Shown: piece after piece, positions 28,963 through 34,958 of the stretch
How the letters are laid out: every line of letters starts with the position of its first letter
Position numbering within the stretch: the stretch's first letter is position 1
Origin: Rhodoplanes sp.
GTDB taxonomy: Bacteria > Pseudomonadota > Alphaproteobacteria > Rhizobiales > Xanthobacteraceae
Assembly (NCBI RefSeq): GCF_013377085.1
Contig: NZ_JACAAX010000007.1
Coordinates: 1-64,000 of the forward strand
DNA: 64,000 nucleotides
Direction: 5' to 3'
The notes under the pieces: generated by a model
The model's input: the letters and a program-made list of their open reading frames with translations, nothing else
Told to the model about the DNA's origin: nothing
Database searches by the model: none
Made by a program: the position numbers and the translations under genes

Positions 28963-29688
28963 ATGTTCTTCCCGGTGTCGAAGCTCCTGGGCTTCTTCGC
29001 CCTGCCGTCGAACCTCGTGGTCGTGCTCGGCCTGGTCGGTGTCGTGCTGCTGGCGACGCGCTGGCAGCACACGGGGCGCCGGCTCGTGGTGGCGAGCCTG
29101 CTGCTCGTCGCCGCGCTCGGCTGGTCGCCGGTCGGCAACGCGCTTCTGGTGCCGCTCGAGGGGCGCTTTCCGCAAGCAACGGATACGGGCGAGGTCGCCG
29201 GCATCGTCGTGCTGGGCGGCAGCGTCTCGCCCGACGTCGCCGAGGCGCGCGACACCGTGGTGCTCAACGAGGCGGCCGAGCGGCTCACCGCCACGGCCGC
29301 GCTGGCGCTTCGGCATCCCGGCGCCCGCATCGTCCATTCGGGCGGCGATGCCGGCTTCCTGCTCGCCGAGGGCAACGAGTCGACCGTGGCGCTGCGCCTG
29401 CTCGCCGATCTCGGCGTGCCGCGCCAACATCTGATCGCCGAGGATCGCTCGCGCAACACGGTGGAGAACGCGGTGCTCTCCAAAGCGATCGCCCAACCGA
29501 AGCCGGGCGAGCGCTGGCTCTTGGTCACCTCGGCCTATCACATGCCGCGCGCCATCGGCGTGTTCCGCAAGGCGGGGTTCGATGTCGAGCCTTACCCGGT
29601 CGATTTTCGCACCCGCGGCGCAAGCGATGCCTTACGGCCGTTCCCGTCGGTCGGCGACGGGCTGCGGCGCACCGACACGGCTTTATAA
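28963..29688 (+). CDS. YdcF/ElyC family (DUF218) protein, C-terminus cut at prophage junction
   Basis: A 241-aa protein: two N-terminal membrane helices (about 8-30 and 37-58), then the DUF218 domain with GIVVLGGSVSPD, RIVHSGGDAG, EDRSRNTVENA and WLLVTSAYHMPRAIGVFRKAG. E. coli ElyC of this family helps lipid-carrier metabolism for the cell envelope. Alphaproteobacterial members normally continue about 25 residues after DGLRRTDTA with a conserved tail; here the frame reads AL then stops, and the phage integrase gene ends at the next base. I infer that prophage insertion replaced the tail. ATG 28963 follows GGAGGGGG. Confidence 0.85.
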   Translation: MFFPVSKLLGFFALPSNLVVVLGLVGVVLLATRWQHTGRRLVVASLLLVAALGWSPVGNALLVPLEGRFPQATDTGEVAGIVVLGGSVSPDVAEARDTVVLNEAAERLTATAALALRHPGARIVHSGGDAGFLLAEGNESTVALRLLADLGVPRQHLIAEDRSRNTVENAVLSKAIAQPKPGERWLLVTSAYHMPRAIGVFRKAGFDVEPYPVDFRTRGASDALRPFPSVGDGLRRTDTAL

Positions 29689-30756
29689 CTAGTTGTTTTC
29701 GTTGATATTTTCGGCGTCGCTCCCGCACTTTTGGGGGGGTGCGGGAATAGCGCGGGCGGATCCGGACAGCCCGAGGCGCTCGCGATCGGCGCTACGGGTA
29801 TAGTGGTTGGCCATCTTTTCAGTAGTCCAGCCGCAGGCTGCCTGCAGCTCACTGGTGGTCGCGCCTCCATTAGCTAGATGCGCAGCATACCATTTGCGGA
29901 GTCCGTGCGCGGACTTCTCAACGCCCGCATCTCGGCAGGCTTTGGTAAAGCGGTTGCCTGCCCCAATCCTAGACATAGTCTCGCCATGTAGCCCGGCGAA
30001 AAAGCTCTCTTTACCCAAGGGGCCGGCTGCCAAGGTCTCGGCCAAGGCCGGGTGTAGGTTAATTGTAACGTCCTCGTGAGTTTTTATTGTCGTGAGTCGA
30101 ATCACGCCCCCTTGGACGTGTTGCGGCCCGAATAGCACCGCATCGGAGCGCCGGAACCCGGTGTATCGGAGGATGTCAAAGAGTACGCGCTCTCGGGTGC
30201 CGAGCGGCCAGTGCTTCGCAAAGGCCGCCACCTCGTCATCCGTCCACGCGGGGAATCCGCCCTTGCGAGTCGAGGGGGGCGCCACCACGCCCGCGGTGGG
30301 GTTAACGACGAGGTGCTCCGCGTCGATCGCCCATTTGAACAGGCCGCGCATCGCGTTGAGATAGTGGCGGCCTGCCGATGGGCCTCGCCGGTCACGACCA
30401 GCCACGACCTCTTTGCGCCCGATTGACTTGGCCGGGTGGTGCCCGGCAGAGTCGACGACGTGCTGCAGCACCAGCCCATATTTCTGGCGAGTGACGGGTT
30501 CTAGGTTTGTCCAGGCGGGCGCCTCGCGGTAAAGGCCGATCAGCCACGCGAGCGACCCCGGCGTCACTGATCGCTTGCCGCGGGCGGAGGGTGCCGGGGT
30601 ACCCGCCATGGCGGCTTGGTATTCGGCCTTAAACTCCGGGGTTCCGAATTCAGCACGGAGGCGAATCCGGGCGCCCCTATCGGGGCGCACGTACCATACG
30701 GTTCGGCCGTGGCGGGTGGTTTCTTTGTGCAGATTAGGCGATCGAGGACGGGGCAT
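29689..30756 (-). CDS. int: Tyrosine-type site-specific integrase
   Basis: A 355-aa phage integrase. The N-terminal 70 residues are basic (arm-binding), a SAM-like core-binding domain spans about 75-175, and the catalytic domain about 180-335. Catalytic residues: Arg in RYTGFRRSDAV, His-Arg in AHGLRKWYAAHL, Trp in GWTTEKMANHY, and Tyr-319 in NHYTRSAD. It ends exactly one base beyond the ydcF-like stop, so it is the left-most phage gene and lies against the presumed attachment site. It is co-oriented with the small gene just upstream (7-base gap). Confidence 0.95.
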   Translation of the reverse strand: MPRPRSPNLHKETTRHGRTVWYVRPDRGARIRLRAEFGTPEFKAEYQAAMAGTPAPSARGKRSVTPGSLAWLIGLYREAPAWTNLEPVTRQKYGLVLQHVVDSAGHHPAKSIGRKEVVAGRDRRGPSAGRHYLNAMRGLFKWAIDAEHLVVNPTAGVVAPPSTRKGGFPAWTDDEVAAFAKHWPLGTRERVLFDILRYTGFRRSDAVLFGPQHVQGGVIRLTTIKTHEDVTINLHPALAETLAAGPLGKESFFAGLHGETMSRIGAGNRFTKACRDAGVEKSAHGLRKWYAAHLANGGATTSELQAACGWTTEKMANHYTRSADRERLGLSGSARAIPAPPQKCGSDAENINENN

Positions 30757-30763
30757 GCCCTTA

Positions 30764-30940
30764 CTATAGTACGATCGGCCCGAGATCGTCCACGGGCGGC
30801 GCTGCCGCTGGGCCGGCTGTCAGCATGATTTCGATCGTGCCGTCCGGCCGCACCAGCACGGACCCCGCGCCCGTCTGCATCGCCGCCCGCAGCGCGCGGG
30901 CGACGTCGGCTTGCGTGACCTTGGCCGGGGTGCGGCTCAC
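30764..30940 (-). CDS. Small phage protein upstream of integrase
   Basis: A 58-aa protein from a GTG start (30940) that overlaps the dCMP deaminase stop as GTGA. The sequence has a helix-rich N-terminus (KVTQADVARALRAAM) followed by SVLVRPDGTIEIML. Small proteins of this layout (helix then a two-strand RPDGTI unit) are common beside integrases in alphaproteobacterial prophages; function unknown. Being next to int, an excision or integration accessory role is possible. Confidence 0.7.
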   Translation of the reverse strand: MSRTPAKVTQADVARALRAAMQTGAGSVLVRPDGTIEIMLTAGPAAAPPVDDLGPIVL

Positions 30941-31374
30941 TCGGCGGTCCGGACCACGACGCCGGCCTCCCTATAGAGCGTCATTGCCGCCATGAAGCTG
31001 TCGCCCCACCGGGTCCACTGCTCATCAGAATAGGTCGGCGCGACCACGCGGACGATCCCGGCCTGGATGACGTGGGCGGCGCACCGGGCGCAGGACAAGA
31101 ACGGGTGGACGTAAAGCGTGCAGCCCCGCACCGGCCCGGAGGCCGACAGGATCGCGTTCATTTCGGCGTGAACCACCCGCTCCAGCTTCGCGTCCCGGTC
31201 CGCGTAGAGCCGCGGATCATCATCGCACCCACGGGGGAATCCATTGTATCCGAGGCCGGCGATCGTGCGATCCGGCCGGACGAGCACGGCGCCGCACTTC
31301 GTGCTCGGATCCTTTGACCAGCCCGCGACGTGCGCCGCGAGCGCGAGGAATCGGGCGTCCCAATCGTGCGTCAT
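30937..31374 (-). CDS. Deoxycytidylate (dCMP) deaminase
   Basis: A 145-aa zinc deaminase supplying dUMP. Seen: the zinc/catalytic motif VHAEMNAIL and the second zinc motif PFLSCARCAAHVIQAGI, plus an N-terminal STKCGAVLV. It partners functionally with the ThyX gene at 38074 to feed dTMP synthesis for phage DNA. Its ATG overlaps the next stop by 4 bases. Confidence 0.92.
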   Translation of the reverse strand: MTHDWDARFLALAAHVAGWSKDPSTKCGAVLVRPDRTIAGLGYNGFPRGCDDDPRLYADRDAKLERVVHAEMNAILSASGPVRGCTLYVHPFLSCARCAAHVIQAGIVRVVAPTYSDEQWTRWGDSFMAAMTLYREAGVVVRTAE

Positions 31375-31571
31375 CGGACGGCCTTCCGCTCAAGGCACGC
31401 GCGAGCGCGCCGGATGAAATCGCTGTCCGCGCCGTTCGCGCGGGCGAGATCCTCGGCCGCCGACTGAGATCCGACCTCGGCGACGAAGGCGCGTACCGCG
31501 GTGCAGAACTGACTCGGCGGCACGATCGGGGCCGCCGCGAGGCTGGCCACGACGAGCAGGACCGGGGTCAT
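31371..31571 (-). CDS. Small exported or membrane-anchored phage protein
   Basis: A 66-aa protein with a hydrophobic N-terminus (MTPVLLVVASLAAAPIV) then a charged helical part with two Cys. ATG overlaps (4 bases) with genes on both sides. It lies between a CHAP-like hydrolase and dCMP deaminase. Function not recognised; a signal peptide or single membrane anchor is likely. Confidence 0.65.
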   Translation of the reverse strand: MTPVLLVVASLAAAPIVPPSQFCTAVRAFVAEVGSQSAAEDLARANGADSDFIRRARACLERKAVR

Positions 31572-32050
31572 GGCACCCTCCAGGCGATCACGCCGGCTGT
31601 CGATCGCACACGCTCGCGGACGCGGCGCCCGTCGTTGCCCGAGATCATTCGGATCCGGCCGCCCTCCACGGCCGTGACGACGCCCACGTGGTGGGGCCAC
31701 ACGGCGATGACGCCCGGCGCCGGGCCGGCAGCCGGACGACCATAGCTCGCATACGCGCGAGCGACCGGGGAGCCGGGCGCGTGGCCGGCGCTGCGCAGCG
31801 CCATGTCGAGCATGCGCCCGCACCACACGCGCGCCCACCCGGTCGGATTGCTGCCGAGGTGCCGGCGCATCGCGTCGACCACCCCCAGCCCCGTGCCGTA
31901 GGCGGCGCCGCCGGTGGTGGTATCGAACGAGCGCGGCGCGTGCGCATGGTGCCGGTGGTGGATGTGGTGCGCATGGTGCCGGGGCCGAGCGTCCACGGGC
32001 GTGGCGGCGAGCACGGTGGCCGCAAAGGTGGCGGCGAGGATCATTCGCAT
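31568..32050 (-). CDS. Exported NlpC/P60 or CHAP-like hydrolase (TIGR02594-like)
   Basis: A 160-aa protein. Signal peptide MRMILAATFAATVLAATPVDA, then a His-rich stretch (about 22-37: seven or more His), then a papain-like amidase region: Trp-Cys in RVWCGRMLDMAL, the His motif in AVWPHHVGVVTAVEGG, and ISGNDG. These resemble TIGR02594/CHAP peptidoglycan hydrolases. In a phage it might be a secreted endolysin or an exclusion factor; position in the early region is unusual for a lysin. The His-rich part may bind metal. Confidence 0.65.
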   Translation of the reverse strand: MRMILAATFAATVLAATPVDARPRHHAHHIHHRHHAHAPRSFDTTTGGAAYGTGLGVVDAMRRHLGSNPTGWARVWCGRMLDMALRSAGHAPGSPVARAYASYGRPAAGPAPGVIAVWPHHVGVVTAVEGGRIRMISGNDGRRVRERVRSTAGVIAWRVP

Positions 32051-32490
32051 GTCGGGGCTCCGGTGTTGGGATTGCCGGCGACCGGCCGGGGCTGTGCGAT
32101 GAGGGTGCGCAGGATGGCGGCGCTCTCGGGGGTGACCTCGTATCCCCACCCCCACACCGTCGTGATCGTGCAGCCCTCGGGGAGCTTCTTTCGAATCTTG
32201 CACACCATCACGTCCACGATCTTGGGGTCGGGCAGATCGTCCGCATCGATCCGGCTGCGATACATGGCGGCGTGAAGTTGCTGCTTCGTCGCTGATAGTT
32301 CCTTCGCCAGCGTCGCGACGATCGGGGCTTCGGTGCGAGTGAAGCCGCGAGGGTCGATATACGAGTGCGCCGACGCGTAGAGCGCCGCCGACAGTTCGGT
32401 CACCCGAGCTTGTGACTCGGCGAGCTGACTCCGGAGGTTTGCGACTTCCAACCGCAACGGATCGCGGTCGCTTCGGTGTGTGTCGGGCAT
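32041..32490 (-). CDS. Winged-helix regulator resembling the CtrA/OmpR output domain
   Basis: A 149-aa protein with a coiled-coil N-terminus (about 8-38: LRLEVANLRSQLAESQARVTEL) and a winged helix from about 55. The segment PDPKIVDVMVCKIRKKLP followed by ITTVWGWGYEV closely matches the recognition helix and wing of CtrA (ELKIIDVFICKLRKKL ... ETVWGRGYVL). There is no receiver domain. It is the first gene of its transcript, with a phage promoter at 32510-32538 and GAAAGG before the ATG. I infer a DNA-binding regulator able to recognise CtrA-like sites. Confidence 0.8.
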   Translation of the reverse strand: MPDTHRSDRDPLRLEVANLRSQLAESQARVTELSAALYASAHSYIDPRGFTRTEAPIVATLAKELSATKQQLHAAMYRSRIDADDLPDPKIVDVMVCKIRKKLPEGCTITTVWGWGYEVTPESAAILRTLIAQPRPVAGNPNTGAPTCE

Positions 32491-32509
32491 GGATGCGCCT
32501 TTCTCGTGC

Positions 32510-32538
32510 TGTCTATTATTACAAATGCGGATTGTCAA
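32510..32538 (-). promoter_or_regulatory. Phage promoter/operator (32.5 kb)
   Basis: Minus strand TTGACA, 17 bases, TAGACA; the spacer begins ATCCGCAT. It drives the winged-helix gene (start 32490) and lies partly inside the end of the VRR-NUC gene. One of 17 similar sites. Confidence 0.8.
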
Positions 32539-32878
32539 CAATGCCCCAAACAAATAGCTGCATGCGGGCAGCGGCGAGATTGTCGACGGTCGCGATACCC
32601 GCCATCCCGGATGCGAGCAGTTGCGGATGTAACGCCACCTGCGAGGGGGATAGGTGGCCGCCCGGCTGTTTAAGCTCCAGGCCATAGAGCCGACCTTGGC
32701 GAAGCAAGAGCAGATCCGGGACGCCCGCCCGAACACCCATCTGCTTAAACCGCTTCGCCTCCTCGGCGCCGCGCAGCCCGCCGTTTGGTGTGTGCCACCA
32801 GACAACGTCTGGACGTGCATGCTTCGTGAGAAAGATGCAGACCGCGCGCTGGATTTGGAACTCGTCAATCTTCGGCAT
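32519..32878 (-). CDS. VRR-NUC domain nuclease
   Basis: A 119-aa PD-(D/E)XK nuclease of the VRR-NUC family: QIQRAVCIFLTKHA, WHTPNGG, and the catalytic GVPDLLLLRQGRLYGLELKQPGG (Asp, then Glu-X-Lys). Stand-alone phage members cut branched or single-stranded DNA (family knowledge). It overlaps the next gene by 14 bases. Confidence 0.9.
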   Translation of the reverse strand: MPKIDEFQIQRAVCIFLTKHARPDVVWWHTPNGGLRGAEEAKRFKQMGVRAGVPDLLLLRQGRLYGLELKQPGGHLSPSQVALHPQLLASGMAGIATVDNLAAARMQLFVWGIVDNPHL

Positions 32879-33377
32879 AGACTTGATCCATCGCCCGACA
32901 CCACAGGACAGCGTCGCCCATGGTCAGCACCCGCAGAAGCGCCCGCTTTTCCTCGCGGTAGACTTTCCAGAATTCCGGATCGCGGGCGGCGATCGATCTC
33001 GTGTTGTCGATCAGGTCCGCGAGCTTGACCGTCTTCACGCGCGGGTCCGCCTTCGCGAGGTGCTCCAAATCGATCGCCATCCGGACAGCGCGGTTGCCGT
33101 CCTCGGGTTTCGATCGTTTGGTGAGCTGGTCGACGTATCTCGCGACCGTCCCGCCGAACAGGTGCACGATCAGGGAGAGCGAAACCTGCGTGTCCTCGAC
33201 GACGTCGTGCAGCCACGCGGCGGCGACCATCTCGGGAGTGTGAGGGACGCTCTCCACCAGCGCGGCGACCGCGGCGGGGTGGAGAGCGTAGGGCTCGTGG
33301 GTGTACTTCCGCCGCTGCCCGATCGCCGCATGCGCAGCGTGGGCGAAGATGCGGGCGTCGTTGACGAGATCGGTCAT
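32865..33377 (-). CDS. HD-domain hydrolase, small alarmone (p)ppGpp hydrolase-like
   Basis: A 170-aa protein matching the hydrolase domain of RelA/SpoT and MESH1. Seen: KYTHEPYALHPAAVAALV (first His motif), AAWLHDVVEDTQVSL with the metal HD and catalytic Glu-Asp, and VKLADLIDNTRSI. No synthetase or TGS part exists, so it would be a small alarmone hydrolase lowering (p)ppGpp. The metal residues look intact. Alternative: a related nucleotide pyrophosphohydrolase. Overlaps its neighbours by 4 and 14 bases within an early operon. Confidence 0.8.
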   Translation of the reverse strand: MTDLVNDARIFAHAAHAAIGQRRKYTHEPYALHPAAVAALVESVPHTPEMVAAAWLHDVVEDTQVSLSLIVHLFGGTVARYVDQLTKRSKPEDGNRAVRMAIDLEHLAKADPRVKTVKLADLIDNTRSIAARDPEFWKVYREEKRALLRVLTMGDAVLWCRAMDQVYAED

Positions 33378-33643
33378 GTGTGGGGAGTCCGGTTGGGGGA
33401 GGCGCGCAGTTCAAAGAAACCATCAGCCTCCGGGTGTTTGCGCATGAACCACCGCGCCAAAACGGACGTCCAATTGTTGTTGCAAACAAACGCCCGGTTG
33501 CCGCGCTCAATCTGCGCCTCCCACCGGACGCGGTGCAGCACCGCGTCGGCAGAATATCGAGAGTACCCCGCGGCTCTCGCCGCCAAGGCGAGCCGCTCGA
33601 ACGCGCTAAACACGTCGAGCGGTATATCGCGATACTGCTTCAC
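33374..33643 (-). CDS. Conserved phage protein of unknown function
   Basis: An 89-aa protein; the GTG start at 33643 overlaps the upstream stop (GTGA). The middle (YSADAVLHRVRWEAQIERG, then FVCNNNWTSVLARWFMRKHPE) resembles a recurrent uncharacterised phage/prophage family. Helical and basic; could bind nucleic acid, but there is no known motif. Confidence 0.7.
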   Translation of the reverse strand: MKQYRDIPLDVFSAFERLALAARAAGYSRYSADAVLHRVRWEAQIERGNRAFVCNNNWTSVLARWFMRKHPEADGFFELRASPNRTPHT

Positions 33644-34122
33644 GCGGCCCTCGCCGCCGCGACGCGATTCCATAGGTTCGTCAGGTCACCCTCGGTCAGC
33701 TTTTTGCCGACGATCTCATTCGGCCGACCGTGCTTCGAAACTTCGCGCAGGAATCCGCTGTGCCGGGCACAGTCGCCGAAAGTCATGGAGAGTGTGCGAT
33801 CCATCAGCGCACGAAACGCCGCCTTGTGAGAGTCCATCGCGGCCCGGCGCTCCGCCGGCTTTTCGGCGGGGATTGCGCGAGTCGCAATGGGGCGCGGCTC
33901 GTAGACGACGGTGTTTGGCTTAGGTTCGACCACCGCGGCCCGCCGGTAGTGGTTTGACCACCAATAGGTGAAAATCTGGCCGAGGAATCCCGGATCGCGC
34001 TCGATCACCTCTATCATCGCGTCCCGCACTGCTCTTTCCGAAGCCCGAGGCTCTGAGAGGCGAAGGTCCCGCAACAGCCCTTGCGGGTCTTTATTGAAAG
34101 TGAGTTTGATGGCGGGGCTCAT
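33640..34122 (-). CDS. Conserved phage protein of unknown function
   Basis: A 160-aa protein with TYWWSNHYRRAAV near residue 52 and a C-terminal MTFGDCARHSGFLREVSK ... VGKKLTEGDL segment, which I have seen as a conserved pair in alphaproteobacterial prophages. No enzymatic motif. Overlaps both neighbours by 4 bases. Confidence 0.7.
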   Translation of the reverse strand: MSPAIKLTFNKDPQGLLRDLRLSEPRASERAVRDAMIEVIERDPGFLGQIFTYWWSNHYRRAAVVEPKPNTVVYEPRPIATRAIPAEKPAERRAAMDSHKAAFRALMDRTLSMTFGDCARHSGFLREVSKHGRPNEIVGKKLTEGDLTNLWNRVAAARAA

Positions 34123-34913
34123 GCTGTCTGCTCCATGATGTGTGTTTTGCTCATCTCATTCAGTAGTTCATACGCGGCACGCTCGGCGTTGCGACGGTCT
34201 CGGCGCCGGAGAACGCTAGCCTTGCGCCCTTCGTCCTGCAGATTCCTTTCGGAGTAAAATTCTCCACAGACTAGTGTGGCCCGTGGTGCGCCCGACAGTG
34301 GGCGGCCCTGAACGCCGCGGCCCCACACTCTTGCCATCTTGTAGTGGGGCACTTGCCGGGTCTCATTCTCAAACCCCATGCGCCGCAGAATCTTCCCGGC
34401 ACACATCGACGGGATCGAGTAGCCGATCTTGGCGCGAACAAACGATTGAATATCAGCAGCCGTGGCCCATACGGGGCCGTCAATCGCGGCGAACGCCTCG
34501 GCGAGGATCGACGCAAGATCCTTGGATGCATGTCCCACGTCTTTTGCCGGGACAGCATGGAGCGGCTTCGGGCAGATTCTGGCGCCGTGGGGTACAAAGA
34601 AGCCTGTAGTTGAGAGGCGCCACCACATGCGAGTACGCACCCCGTTGATGGGGGTTTTTCCTGGGCGATAGTGCAGCTTATGCATAGCGTCACCAAGCGT
34701 GGAGTCGTTGAAACCACACCCGGAGGCTAGCAATGCCTCTTGGATATCGTCCGACGAAGCCCAGTAACTCGTGCTCGCAGCGGGGATCCCGAACCACGCC
34801 CGAGTCAGTAGCTGTATGCACTCCAGAGGCTTTGCGCGTTTGGGGTCAGACCCCTCTATCGCCTTGGCGTATGCCACCCCAATCCTCCTCACTGCCGATT
34901 TGATCGTTTCCAT
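34119..34913 (-). CDS. Phage protein of unknown function
   Basis: A 264-aa protein, no family recognised. It seems to hold two related segments, YWASSDDIQEALLASG and VWATAADIQSFVRAKIG, each followed by a Gly/Ser stretch, suggesting two winged-helix-like units. The C-terminus is Arg-rich (VLRRRDRRNAERAAYELL). ATG 34913 stands right after a phage promoter at 34921-34949; the frame open to 34952 only reads through that promoter. Confidence 0.65.
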   Translation of the reverse strand: METIKSAVRRIGVAYAKAIEGSDPKRAKPLECIQLLTRAWFGIPAASTSYWASSDDIQEALLASGCGFNDSTLGDAMHKLHYRPGKTPINGVRTRMWWRLSTTGFFVPHGARICPKPLHAVPAKDVGHASKDLASILAEAFAAIDGPVWATAADIQSFVRAKIGYSIPSMCAGKILRRMGFENETRQVPHYKMARVWGRGVQGRPLSGAPRATLVCGEFYSERNLQDEGRKASVLRRRDRRNAERAAYELLNEMSKTHIMEQTA

Positions 34914-34920
34914 ATCCCGC

Positions 34921-34949
34921 AGACTGCCCGAACGAATGCCGATTGTCAA
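34921..34949 (-). promoter_or_regulatory. Phage promoter/operator (34.9 kb)
   Basis: Minus strand TTGACA, 17 bases beginning ATCGGCATTCG, then CAGTCT. It lies 8 bases from the ATG at 34913, so the transcript would be nearly leaderless or use an alternative -10. Confidence 0.75.
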
Positions 34950-34958
34950 CAAATAAAT

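Noticed and set aside
28621-29688. A 355-residue version of the ydcF-like protein starting at 28621
   Set aside because: The extension reads through a repeat and the rraA remnant in another frame; GGAGGGGG before 28963 marks the true start.
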